A stretch of 64,000 nt of DNA from Streptomyces aculeolatus. Lineage in GTDB: Bacteria > Actinomycetota > Actinomycetes > Streptomycetales > Streptomycetaceae. The position numbers and the translations under genes are program-made. Shown here piece after piece: positions 9,026 through 17,196 of the stretch (positions within the stretch are counted from its first letter, which is position 1; each line of letters begins with the position of its first letter). Below the pieces are notes generated by a model. That model saw only the letters and a list, made by a program, of their open reading frames with translations. It was not told the origin of the DNA and made no database searches. The stretch spans positions 186,001-250,000 of the forward strand of contig NZ_JAINRD010000003.1 in the NCBI RefSeq assembly GCF_020400605.1. The letters run 5' to 3'.

Positions 9026-9532
9026 GTGGACTTCACCACCAGCGCCCTGATCCTGTCCTGGGTCGCCATCGCCCTGCTCGCCCTCGTGGTGTCCGGGCTG
9101 GTGCGGCAGGTCCACCAGCTCTCACGGGGCCACGTGGTCCGCTCCCCCGGGCGGTTGGGCGTCGCCCCGGGCAGCGCCGCGCCGCACGCGGACGAGCTGC
9201 TGGCCGGGGACGGCGAGACGCTGCTGCTCTTCCTCAGCGCCGAATGCCGCACCTGCGCCGACGTGCTGGCGGCGGCCGGCCGCCTCGACGGGCCGCCCGC
9301 GGTGCGCGCCGTCTACGCCGGCGACGCGCCTGCCGCCCCGGCGGCCGGCGTGCCGGTCACCGGGAACCGGCCCGACCTCTTCACCGCGTACGACGCGATC
9401 GCGACCCCGTTCGCCGTGCTCGTCGGCCCCGACGGGCGCGTCGTGCGCAGCGAACCGCTCGGCTCCGCCGACGCGTTGGGCGACCTGGTCGCCGCAGCCC
9501 CCCACCACACGAGTCAGCCGAGGAGCGCGTGA
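9026..9532 (+). CDS. MauD-like membrane-anchored thioredoxin-fold protein
   Basis: 168 residues. One N-terminal membrane anchor (about 8-24) is followed by an extracytoplasmic thioredoxin-like domain with redox motif CRTC (Cys74, Cys77) and a cis-Pro-like ATPFAVLVGPDG segment. This is the MauD pattern: a disulfide oxidase/isomerase for a cysteine-rich exported client. The start is GTG 9026, two bases after the MauE-like stop. Its TGA overlaps the ATG of the 12-cysteine protein by one base, a strong sign that the client is the next gene. Confidence 0.85.
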   Translation: MDFTTSALILSWVAIALLALVVSGLVRQVHQLSRGHVVRSPGRLGVAPGSAAPHADELLAGDGETLLLFLSAECRTCADVLAAAGRLDGPPAVRAVYAGDAPAAPAAGVPVTGNRPDLFTAYDAIATPFAVLVGPDGRVVRSEPLGSADALGDLVAAAPHHTSQPRSA

Positions 9533-10452
9533 TGACCACCCTCGACGAGGTCCCCCAGCTGCGCCGCGCCGGCGCGGCCGACCGTCCCGCCCGCCGCCGG
9601 AGCACCTCCTCGCTGCCGAGCCTGGCGCCCCGCCGGCGCACCGTGCTCCAGTCGGCGACGGTCGTCGGCTTCGCCGCCCTCGGCGTCTTCGGGGCGGCCA
9701 GGGAGGCGTACGCCGACGGCTACGACATCTGGGAAGGCGCGTGCCCCTCCTACGCCTCGGAGCACGACTGCTCCCCGGGCTGCGGCCCGAGCACCGTGCA
9801 CGCCGCCGCATGCGAGACGAGCGGCCCGAACGAGGGCTTCCACCGCAACGACGGGGTGACCTGGACCCTGCGGCCCAACCAGTGCTACTCCGGCTCCTAC
9901 GACGGGTGGCTGTGGGCGTTCAGCGGCGCGTGCGGCGCCTGCGGCTGCGGCATCGAACGGCGCTGCCACGACGGCTACTTCAACTCCGGCTCCGGCTGGG
10001 TGCGCTCCATCTGCCGCTGGACCACCGACTGCGGCTGCGAGGGCGCCGTCGCGTGGCCGACGCTGCGGGACGGCTCGCGCGGCCCGGACGTGGCCACGGC
10101 CCAGCACCTGCTCGGCTTCCGCGAGTTCCCCACCGAGCCGGACGGGATCTTCGGGCCGAACACCGAGACCGCGGTCACCGGCTTCCAGGAGGCCCAGGGC
10201 CTGCAGCAGACCGGCACGGTCAACGCGACCACCTGGACCCACCTGGTGGCCACCGTCCGGCAGGGCGACTCCGGGGCCGCCGTCAGCGCGGCTCAGCGGC
10301 AACTCGTCAAGCACGGCTACCCGTTGACGGTGGACGGCAAGTTCGGCGCGCTCACGGCGGACGCGACCCGGGAGTTCCAGGGGGGCGCGGGACTGACCGC
10401 GGACGGAATCGTCGGCCAGCAGACCTGGCGCGCCCTCGTCGGCGGGGCGTGA
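9532..10452 (+). CDS. Tat-exported 12-cysteine protein with two peptidoglycan-binding repeats
   Basis: 306 residues. A long Tat signal (RRRTVLQ at 34-40, hydrophobic core, probable cleavage AYA-D after 61) leads to a compact cysteine-rich domain (62-171). Twelve Cys are present: 71, 80, 84, 94, 118, 134, 137, 139, 145, 161, 167 and 169, the same number as mature MauA, which has six disulfides. Trp111 followed by QCY and a WLWAFSGACGAC stretch is reminiscent of the MauA W57 region; Trp156/Trp163 could correspond to the second TTQ tryptophan. This alignment is by eye and weak. Two PG_binding_1 repeats follow (about 177-240, 243-304), which normally tether proteins to cell wall. No heavy chain or MauG is nearby. 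A TTQ cofactor is a hypothesis only; a disulfide-knotted wall protein is the alternative. Confidence 0.85.
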   Translation: MTTLDEVPQLRRAGAADRPARRRSTSSLPSLAPRRRTVLQSATVVGFAALGVFGAAREAYADGYDIWEGACPSYASEHDCSPGCGPSTVHAAACETSGPNEGFHRNDGVTWTLRPNQCYSGSYDGWLWAFSGACGACGCGIERRCHDGYFNSGSGWVRSICRWTTDCGCEGAVAWPTLRDGSRGPDVATAQHLLGFREFPTEPDGIFGPNTETAVTGFQEAQGLQQTGTVNATTWTHLVATVRQGDSGAAVSAAQRQLVKHGYPLTVDGKFGALTADATREFQGGAGLTADGIVGQQTWRALVGGA

Positions 10453-10456
10453 GCCG

Positions 10457-10630
10457 GTGCACGTCGGCACGGGGCCGGCCAGGCCGGCGTGGCGGGGCCG
10501 GCTGACCGACCCGGCGGTGCCGATGCTCGTGCTCAGCTGCGGCGCGGTGGCGGCCGCCTGGTACGGCCCCCTGCTCACCTGGGCGGTCCTCGGCGGCCTG
10601 GCCGGCTACTCGCTCTCCGGCTCCGTTTGA
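10457..10630 (+). CDS. Small membrane protein, 57 aa
   Basis: A short frame from GTG 10457 (five bases after the previous stop) to TGA 10628-10630. The product has a basic N-terminus and one long hydrophobic stretch rich in Val, Ala, Leu and Trp (about 20-55). It may be a single-span or hairpin membrane peptide. Its position and tight spacing inside the cluster support it as real. There is no recognisable family, and the Shine-Dalgarno is weak. Confidence 0.5.
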   Translation: MHVGTGPARPAWRGRLTDPAVPMLVLSCGAVAAAWYGPLLTWAVLGGLAGYSLSGSV

Positions 10631-10693
10631 ACGCGTAACAGCGCGCACGCGCTTGCCTCGCCAGGTTGGCGGGCCGTTCACCGACAGACCACC

Positions 10694-11209
10694 GTGCTCG
10701 GGGTCTTCTCCACCGGGCTGCTGCTCGGCGCCCTGCTGTCGGCCACCGTGCTGTGGCTCGCCTCCGGGCTGGCCGCACCTCTCCCGGCGGACTGGCGCGC
10801 GGGGGCGACGGCCGCCCTCGGGCTGCTCGCCGTCGCGCGCGACGGCGGGGTGCTGCGCCTGCGGCTGCCGCAGAACGCCCGGCAGGTCCCGCAGGACGTG
10901 CTGCAACGCCATCTGGCGCGCGGCGCGCTCCAGTTCGGGTTCGAGATGGGCACCGGGGTGCGGACCTACGTGTCGGCGAGCCTGCCGTACGCCCTCGCGC
11001 TGGGAGTGCTGCTGGCCAACGACGCGGGCGTGGCGCTGCTGGCCGGCGTCGGCTTCGCGCTGGGCCGCGCGGCCACCCCGGTCCTCCGGTTCGCCTCCGG
11101 CACGGGCGAGGAGTGGGACGACCGGCTCCTGACCCGCCTGACCCTGCTCAAACCCGGCGCGGCGACGGTCGCGACGGCGGCCTGGGCGGTGCTGGCACTG
11201 CGGGGGTAG
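10694..11209 (+). CDS. Uncharacterised integral membrane protein of the Mau-like cluster
   Basis: 171 residues with about four membrane segments (4-25, 36-48, 92-120, 152-169). A cytoplasmic loop contains QNARQVPQDVLQRHLARG followed by FGFEMGTGVRTYVSASLP, a conserved-looking motif that I cannot assign to a family. The start is GTG 10694. The 63-base gap from the small membrane gene is the largest in the cluster, so a separate transcript cannot be excluded. By position it could be the membrane partner of the exported 12-Cys protein. Confidence 0.75.
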   Translation: MLGVFSTGLLLGALLSATVLWLASGLAAPLPADWRAGATAALGLLAVARDGGVLRLRLPQNARQVPQDVLQRHLARGALQFGFEMGTGVRTYVSASLPYALALGVLLANDAGVALLAGVGFALGRAATPVLRFASGTGEEWDDRLLTRLTLLKPGAATVATAAWAVLALRG

Positions 11210-11275
11210 GCACCGTCCGGCGGAGCGGCACGGTCCGCGTCGGGCGGCGGTGGAAACGCGGTCGGCGCCGTCCGG

Positions 11276-12070
11276 TCAGGCGGCGTTCGCGGCCGGGCCG
11301 GACGGCGCCCGGGCGCGGGCCTTCGCGGACCGCGGCTCCCCGGGGAGTCCCGCCGGATCGCGGTGGAGGGCGTCGGCGACATGCGACAGGCGCTGTTCGG
11401 TGGCGATGCTGCGGGCCCGCAGGTGGGCGAGCGCGGCGTGGGTGGTGCAGCCGTGCCGGGCGCTGAGGATGCCGACGGCCTGGTGGATGCGCCGCCAGCT
11501 GTGCGCCGCGGCCGTGCGGCGGCGGGTGTCGTGACCCCACTGGAGGATGGCCGTGGGGCCCGGGCTCACGTCGTAGACGGCCCACGAGCCGCTGTCGCCC
11601 GGCCGCTGGACGCGGCGCGCGCCGCCGAAGTCGAAGCGCCGGGGCCCGGCGTAGTACAGGGTGAGCACGCCCGGGATGTGCCGGCCGATGCGGACGGGCA
11701 GGGCGAGCAGCGCACCGACTCCGGGCAGGCGGCCTGCCAGCCGGCCACCGGGCGAGGCGGCGGGCGGGCGGTGCAGGTCGCCGGCGGCGACCGGGCGACG
11801 CTCCGCGGCGGCGGTGCAGGTCGGACCTTCGCCGAGGAGGAACTGGGCCTCCTCCCCCGCCAGCGCGAAGTCGGTGGATGCGTAGAGCAGTTGCCACTGG
11901 TCGGCGTGCGGTACCAGCGAGAGCGCGACGCCCTGCGCCCCGGTCCGCCCCGCGATGTCCTCCGCGAGGGAGCGCGGTGGGAGGGCCCGGGTGCCCCGCT
12001 CCACGACGTCGGCCAGCAGCAGGGGGATCGGCAGCGGGCTGTCCTCGGTCGGCAGCGGATTGCCCTCCAT
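11276..12070 (-). CDS. GAF-ANTAR RNA-binding antiterminator/regulator
   Basis: About 264 residues. An N-terminal GAF-like sensor (about 20-170) is followed by a C-terminal ANTAR domain (about 195-245; WRRIHQAVGILSARHGC ... ALAHLRARS), a three-helix RNA-hairpin binder that prevents transcription termination. Many Streptomyces GAF-ANTAR proteins respond to stress or signals. I prefer ATG 12070 because GAGAGG lies nine bases upstream; the ATG at 12079 would abut that site. It is convergent with the Mau-like cluster and divergent from the 12381 gene. The target RNAs are unknown. Confidence 0.85.
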   Translation of the reverse strand: MEGNPLPTEDSPLPIPLLLADVVERGTRALPPRSLAEDIAGRTGAQGVALSLVPHADQWQLLYASTDFALAGEEAQFLLGEGPTCTAAAERRPVAAGDLHRPPAASPGGRLAGRLPGVGALLALPVRIGRHIPGVLTLYYAGPRRFDFGGARRVQRPGDSGSWAVYDVSPGPTAILQWGHDTRRRTAAAHSWRRIHQAVGILSARHGCTTHAALAHLRARSIATEQRLSHVADALHRDPAGLPGEPRSAKARARAPSGPAANAA

Positions 12071-12380
12071 GGTTCGCATCCTCTCTCAAGGGCTCGTGGT
12101 GCTCGTGGCTGCTGGTACCCCCCGCGGATGGCGGCATGCACGCCGGACATCCGTCCGGCAGCGGCGCGGTGGGCCGGGCGGGTTTCGCCCACGGTCACGG
12201 TGCGCGTTCACGGCGGCGTCGACCCGGGTGGTTCCCGCGTCGATACGGGCAGCTCAAGGCCGCAGACGCGGGATTCGGAGCCCCGCCGCGGTGACGTTGG
12301 GTGCGTGCCGCGGAGGAAGCTGGGTAACGGGTCGATAACGCCAGCCTCGCGAGGGGGAGCCTTCACCGGAAGGACGCACC
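12071..12380. other. Intergenic region, no gene seen
   Basis: About 310 bases between the ANTAR gene (minus) and the 12381 gene (plus). It holds the ribosome binding sites of both genes and presumably two promoters. I see no convincing -10/-35 pair, hairpin or small ORF with a good start. The segment ggtaacgggtcgataacg near 12325-12342 contains a short direct repeat (gtaacg/ataacg) of unknown meaning. Confidence 0.5.
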
Positions 12381-13034
12381 ATGCCCAACGGGACAGCGAT
12401 CATCATCCTCGGCCTCGGCCTCGCCGGCGTCGTGGCACTGGCCTTCGCACCCACCGTGCTGGTCAGCAGCCGCGCGCTGCGCCGCCGGTTCGGACCGGAG
12501 TTCCAGCTCGTCCTCGACCACCACGGCGGAGAGGTGAAGGCGGCGCGCAAGGAGCTGAGCAAGCGGCTGTACCAGTACGGCGACCTGCCCGTTCAACCGC
12601 TGTCCGCGGGGGCCCGCGAGCAGTACCTGCGCGAGTGGGCCGAGATCCACCTGCGGTGGCTCAACGCCCCCGCCGAAGCCGTGGTGCAGGCCGAGGGACT
12701 CCTCTTCCGGCTGGCGGCCGACCGGGGCTTTCCCGGCGGCGACGCGAAGCAGCTCGGCGACGCGCTGTCCGTGCGCCACCCGCGGCAGGTCGCCGGCTTC
12801 CGCCGACTGCACGAGGTGGCCCAGCGCGTACGCTCGGGCGACGAGAAGACGGTCGGCTTCCAAGGGGTCCTGTCCGGCAGCCAGGAGCTGTTCGAGCAAC
12901 TGGCGGAGGACCGGCCGCGCGGCCGGGGGCGCGGCCGCGGCCCCGGCTCGCGTACGCGCTTCGGCATGACCGGCCGGCCGCGGCAGCGCCCCCGCTCCGC
13001 GCAGGACGGCACCGCGCTGCGCGAACCCCGCTGA
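12381..13034 (+). CDS. Membrane-anchored protein of unknown function
   Basis: 217 residues with one N-terminal membrane segment (about 5-27) and a charged, largely helical domain (about 30-180). The C-terminal tail is basic and low-complexity, with repeated Arg-Gly and Arg-Pro. Proteins of this shape are annotated in many streptomycetes simply as secreted or membrane proteins; I know no function. ATG 12381 follows GGAAGGA at good spacing. It ends 15 bases from the convergent GH95 gene with no room for a large terminator. Confidence 0.85.
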   Translation: MPNGTAIIILGLGLAGVVALAFAPTVLVSSRALRRRFGPEFQLVLDHHGGEVKAARKELSKRLYQYGDLPVQPLSAGAREQYLREWAEIHLRWLNAPAEAVVQAEGLLFRLAADRGFPGGDAKQLGDALSVRHPRQVAGFRRLHEVAQRVRSGDEKTVGFQGVLSGSQELFEQLAEDRPRGRGRGRGPGSRTRFGMTGRPRQRPRSAQDGTALREPR

Positions 13035-13049
13035 GCGGCCCCTCGGGCG

Positions 13050-15509
13050 TCACTTCGCCTGCGGGACGATGCGGTACGTCGCCCCCGCCCTCGTCGGCAG
13101 CGTGAGAGTGTCGCCGTCGGTGGCGAAGCCGGCGGGCCTGCCGTTGGCGCGGTAGACCCGGACCTTTCCGCGGAACACCCCGTGCCGCAGCACCGCGTCA
13201 CCGCCCTCGGCCGAGGTGAGCCGGATCTCCACGGGCTTGCCCGAGCGCCACGTCGCACCCACGGTGAACGCACCGCGGGCCTTCAGCCCGTCCACGCTCC
13301 CGTCCGCCCAGGCGCCCGGCAGGGCGGGCAGGACGTCGATCGTGCCGAGGTGGCTCTGCAGGAGCATTTCGGCGACCCCGGCGGTGGCGCCGAAGTTGCC
13401 GTCGATCTGGTACGGGGGGTGCGTGTCCCAGAGGTTGGGGAGCGTGCTGGTCCGGAGCTGCTGGGTGAGCAGCCTGTGCGCGCGGTCGCCGTCGAGGAGC
13501 CGCGCCCAGAAGTTGATCTTCCATGCCTTGCTCCATCCCGTGCCGTCGTCCCCGCGGGCGTTCAGCGAGACCTCGGCGGCTTCGGCGAGCGCCGGCGTGG
13601 TGGTCGGCGAGATCTGCCGGCCGGGGTGGACGGAGAACAGGTGCGAGACGTGCCGGTGCTTCTCGTCCGGGTCGTCCCTGTCGGCCTTCCACTCCTGCAA
13701 CTGCCCCCACGATCCGACCCGCAGCCCCGGGTCCAGCTTGTCCAGGACGGCGCTCGCCCGCTTGGCGAAGGCCTTGTCTCCGGTCTCGGCGGCGGCTTCC
13801 GCAGTGTCCGTGAAGAGGTGCCACAGGATCTGCTGGGACATCGACGCGCCGGCGGTCGCCGGACCGATCTCCGGGGAGCGGCTGGGGGTGGCGACCAGGG
13901 TGCCGTCGGACGGGTCGGTGCGCAGGTTCCCGATCCAGAACTGCGCCGCCTCCTTCATCACCGGGTAGGCGACCTCGTCGAGGTAGTCCTCGTCGAGGGT
14001 GAAGCGGTAGTGGTCGTAGAGCTGGTCCGCGAGCCAGGCGCCGGACTCGGGGAAGAAGTACGCCGGGTGGTCCCAGGCGCCGGTGTGCCCGTAGATGTTG
14101 GAGGCGTGGTGGGCGACCCACCCCCGCCCGACCCCGAACATCTGCTTGGCCGTCACCCGTCCCGGCTCCCGCAGACCGTCGACGTAGGCGGACAGCGGCT
14201 CGACGGTCTCGGCCAGATTGGCGGTGTCGGCCGGCCAGTAGTTCATCTGCAGGTTGATGTTGAGGTGGTAGTCCGCCTGCCAGGGCGGGGCCTCCATGTC
14301 GTTCCACACCCCCTGGAGGTTCGCCGGCAGCGAGCCGGGGCGGGAGGAGGCGGCCAGCAGATAGCGGCCGTACCGGAAGAACAGCTCCTCCAGCGCGCGG
14401 TCGGCCGCCTTCGGCCCTTCGCCGTAGCGGCTCAGCAACTCGTCGGTCGGCACGTCGGGCATCTCGCCGCCGAGGTCGAGCGCGACACGGTCGAACAGCG
14501 CGGCGTGGTCGGCCTCGTGGTCGCGCAGCAGGGCGCCGTAGCCCTTGGCCGCCGCACCGTCGGCCAGCGCGGTCACCCTGGCGTGCGGGTCCTCGCCCCG
14601 GTAGTCGGGGTAGTCGGCGGTGTAGTCGGTCCCGGCCGCCAGCACGAGGGTCACCGCGTCGGCATCCCGTACGCTCACCGTGCCGTCCGCCCCGTCGCTG
14701 CGGGTGCCGCCGTCGTTGAGCACCTGGAGCTGGGCCTCGTACGCCAGGCCGTTGCCGTCGAGCGCGCCGCTGACGGTGATCCGCCCGTCGTCCGCCCCGG
14801 CCGTGCCGGTCCGGTTGGGCGGGACGCCGATCCGGGAGGTGAGGTCCACCTGGCCGGGCCGGTCGGCGCTGATGCGGGCGACGATGACGCCGTCGGGCGC
14901 GGTGGCGAAGTACTCGCGGGTGAACCGCACGTCGCCCGCCCGGTAGGAGACCCCGGCGACACCCCGGCCGATGTCCAGCTCCCGGCGGTATCCGGTCACC
15001 GGCGCCGCCTGACCGGGGAAGTCGAGCCGCACGTCGCCGAAGCTCTGGTAGGCGCCGAAGCGGCGGTGCCGGGGCGAGTCGGACGCGTGGCCGAGCTTGT
15101 CCCGCACGTACTCCGGGGACACCTCGCCCTCGTCCCGGATCCGCTGCCGGACCTCCTCCAGCGCGCCAGGCCGGGGCTCGTCCCAGTTGCCGAAGTTGTA
15201 GTCGGGCACGCCCGGCCCGCCGGTCCACAGCGTCTTCTCGTTGAACTGGAGGCGTTCGGCCGCGACGCCGCCGAACACCGCCGCACCCATCGCACCGTTG
15301 CCGATCGGCAGCGACCGCTGCTCCCAGCCGTCGTGGGTGTCCGGGGCGGGCTCGTCGTACCAGAGGACGGAACCGGGGTCGGATCCCGCGGCCGCGCTGT
15401 GCGCGGCCGGGACTCCGGATGACGGTGAGGTGTCGACTGCGGCTGAGGGGATGGAGAGTGCCGCGCACAGCGCAAGCATGCTCAGCCCGGTCATGGTGCG
15501 TCTGCCCAT
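13050..15509 (-). CDS. Secreted GH95 glycosidase (alpha-L-fucosidase family), copy 1
   Basis: 819-residue exported enzyme of glycoside hydrolase family 95, which hydrolyses terminal alpha-1,2-fucosyl (or L-galactosyl) residues by inversion. A signal peptide spans about 1-27. GH95 hallmarks are present: LNINLQMNYWPA (the Asn-x-Asn pair that activates water), SRSPEIGPA (catalytic Glu), HVSHLFSVHPG, GTGWSKAWKINFW and QIDGNFGATAG (catalytic-site Asp). The start is ATG 15509, since GGGGAG lies seven bases upstream; the open frame begins earlier at 15566 without a ribosome site. A TACACT -10-like hexamer lies just upstream. A second, divergent GH95 is at 50-52.5 kb. Confidence 0.92.
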   Translation of the reverse strand: MGRRTMTGLSMLALCAALSIPSAAVDTSPSSGVPAAHSAAAGSDPGSVLWYDEPAPDTHDGWEQRSLPIGNGAMGAAVFGGVAAERLQFNEKTLWTGGPGVPDYNFGNWDEPRPGALEEVRQRIRDEGEVSPEYVRDKLGHASDSPRHRRFGAYQSFGDVRLDFPGQAAPVTGYRRELDIGRGVAGVSYRAGDVRFTREYFATAPDGVIVARISADRPGQVDLTSRIGVPPNRTGTAGADDGRITVSGALDGNGLAYEAQLQVLNDGGTRSDGADGTVSVRDADAVTLVLAAGTDYTADYPDYRGEDPHARVTALADGAAAKGYGALLRDHEADHAALFDRVALDLGGEMPDVPTDELLSRYGEGPKAADRALEELFFRYGRYLLAASSRPGSLPANLQGVWNDMEAPPWQADYHLNINLQMNYWPADTANLAETVEPLSAYVDGLREPGRVTAKQMFGVGRGWVAHHASNIYGHTGAWDHPAYFFPESGAWLADQLYDHYRFTLDEDYLDEVAYPVMKEAAQFWIGNLRTDPSDGTLVATPSRSPEIGPATAGASMSQQILWHLFTDTAEAAAETGDKAFAKRASAVLDKLDPGLRVGSWGQLQEWKADRDDPDEKHRHVSHLFSVHPGRQISPTTTPALAEAAEVSLNARGDDGTGWSKAWKINFWARLLDGDRAHRLLTQQLRTSTLPNLWDTHPPYQIDGNFGATAGVAEMLLQSHLGTIDVLPALPGAWADGSVDGLKARGAFTVGATWRSGKPVEIRLTSAEGGDAVLRHGVFRGKVRVYRANGRPAGFATDGDTLTLPTRAGATYRIVPQAK

Positions 15510-15631
15510 CTGACTGCTCCCCACACCGGGATACATCGGAGGTGTTTCCGGGAGTGTAGCCAGCAAGTGGGCGATGGAATAGGCCTGATGCGGATGAGAT
15601 CGGATGTCTGTGGTGCCGCGTGCCGCCCGTA

Positions 15632-15648
15632 CGCCGACGCGGTCGGCG
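15632..15648 (-). terminator. Hairpin after the Lcp/aldehyde dehydrogenase operon
   Basis: Inverted repeat CGCCGAC-GCG-GTCGGCG with a 7-bp GC stem and 3-base loop, just downstream of the aldehyde dehydrogenase stop at 15661 and upstream of the GH95 gene. It lacks a U-tract, as is common in Streptomyces. Confidence 0.5.
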
Positions 15649-15660
15649 GCGCCCGGCGGA

Positions 15661-17154
15661 TCAGCGCAGCGCGTGCAGCCGCCGGGCCAGCTCCACGGCG
15701 CGCGCCGCCCGTGCCCGCGGGGTGGCGAACGAGGTGAGGTCCGCGTACGGGTGGAAGCGGCGCACGGTGACCGACGCGGGCGCGGCGAACGCGCGCAGCC
15801 CCTCGGCGCCGTGGATCCGCCCGTACCCGGACAGGCCGCTGCCGCCGAAGGGCAGCGCGGGGACGGCGGCGTAGCCGAGGACCGAGCCGACCGAGACCGC
15901 GCCGGCCCGCAGCCCGGCGGCCACCGCCAGGCCCTCGCGGCGGGTGCGGGTGAAGACGGCGGCGCCGAGTGCGTACGGGGAGTCGTTGGCGCGCTGGACG
16001 GCCTCGTCCAGGTCGGCCACGGCGTTGACCGCGACGACCGGCCCGAAGGTCTCCTCGCACATGGCGGGCGAGTCCTCCGGCACGTCGACGAGCACGACGG
16101 GGCGGACGTAGGGAGGCTGGGCGGATCCGGGGCCGCCCAGCAGCGCGCGGGCCCCCGCGGTCACGGCCTCCTTGACGTGGTACTCGACCGTGCCGAGCTG
16201 CGAGGGAAGCGTCATGGCGCCGTAGTCGGCGGCTTCCCCGCGGCCGGAGGCGCCCGGTTCGAGCCGGCGGGCGCGGCGGATGAGGAGCTGTACGAGCCGC
16301 TCGTGCACGTCCTTGACCGCGTACACCCGCTCCACGCCGGCGCAGGTCTGCCCGGCGTTGGCCATGGCGCCCCACACGATCGCCTCCGCGGCCCGTTCCA
16401 GCGCGGCCCGGCCGAGCCCGGGTCCCACGATCGCCGCGTCCTTGCCGCCGCCCTCGACGAGGACGGGCGTGAGGGTCTCGGCGCACACCGCGGCGACCCT
16501 GCGGGCGGTGTCGGGCGAGCCGGTGAAGGCGACCTTGTCCACTCCGGCGCGGGCCAGCGACTCACCGGTCCGCGCCAGTCCGGTGACGGTGCGGAGCAGG
16601 CCCGCGTGGGCGGGGACGGCGGCGTCGAAGACGCGGGAGAGGCGGACGGCGACGCCGGGCGCGAGTTCGGAGGGTTTGACGACGACGCCGTTGCCCGCGG
16701 CGAGGGCGTAGCCGATGGAGCCCATGGGGGTGTACAGGGGGTAGTTCCACGGGCCGATGACGCCGATCACACCCAGCGGGCGGTGGCCGACGACCGCCCG
16801 CTCGTGTACGGCGAGGGCGCCGGAGGGCACGCGGCGGCGGCGCAGGACGCGGTGGGCGTTGCGCGCCGCCCAGTCGAGGTGGTGGAGGGTGAGGATCACC
16901 TCGGTGCGGGCGTCGTGCACCGGCTTGCCCGTCTCCGCGGCGATGGCGCCGGCCAGCGCGTCGGTCTCGCGGGCGAGGGCGCGCTTGAAGGCGAGCAGCG
17001 CGGCACGGCGCCCGCCCGGCCCGGCCCGCCGCCAGCCGGCGGCTGCTTCGCGGGCACCGGCGACGGCGGCGCGTACCTCGGCTTCCGTGGCCACGGGGTA
17101 CTCGGCGACCTGCTCGCCGGTCGACGGCGAGAGGCAGGCGAAGGAGCTGGTCAT
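15661..17154 (-). CDS. Aldehyde dehydrogenase (NAD(P)-dependent)
   Basis: 497 residues, the typical ALDH superfamily length. Motifs: Rossmann segment IGPWNYPLYTPMGSIGYALAAGNGVVVKPSE (about 133-163), FTGSPDTARRV, general base Glu234 in LVEGGGKDAAIV and nucleophile Cys271 in NAGQTCAG. The start is ATG 17154 with GGAGGG upstream. It is the last gene of a minus-strand run starting at lcp, so its likely substrates are the oligo-isoprenoid aldehydes made by Lcp. This is inferred from context; family membership alone does not give the substrate. It could act in parallel with the OxiAB hydroxylase. Confidence 0.9.
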   Translation of the reverse strand: MTSSFACLSPSTGEQVAEYPVATEAEVRAAVAGAREAAAGWRRAGPGGRRAALLAFKRALARETDALAGAIAAETGKPVHDARTEVILTLHHLDWAARNAHRVLRRRRVPSGALAVHERAVVGHRPLGVIGVIGPWNYPLYTPMGSIGYALAAGNGVVVKPSELAPGVAVRLSRVFDAAVPAHAGLLRTVTGLARTGESLARAGVDKVAFTGSPDTARRVAAVCAETLTPVLVEGGGKDAAIVGPGLGRAALERAAEAIVWGAMANAGQTCAGVERVYAVKDVHERLVQLLIRRARRLEPGASGRGEAADYGAMTLPSQLGTVEYHVKEAVTAGARALLGGPGSAQPPYVRPVVLVDVPEDSPAMCEETFGPVVAVNAVADLDEAVQRANDSPYALGAAVFTRTRREGLAVAAGLRAGAVSVGSVLGYAAVPALPFGGSGLSGYGRIHGAEGLRAFAAPASVTVRRFHPYADLTSFATPRARAARAVELARRLHALR

Positions 17155-17196
17155 CGGGGTCCCTCCGGGTGCTGGGGCAGGTCGGCCGGGCGTGGG

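Noticed and set aside
9532..10452. Calling the 12-Cys protein methylamine dehydrogenase light chain outright
   Set aside because: Heavy chain and MauG are missing, the alignment to MauA is short, and the peptidoglycan-binding repeats are foreign to MauA.
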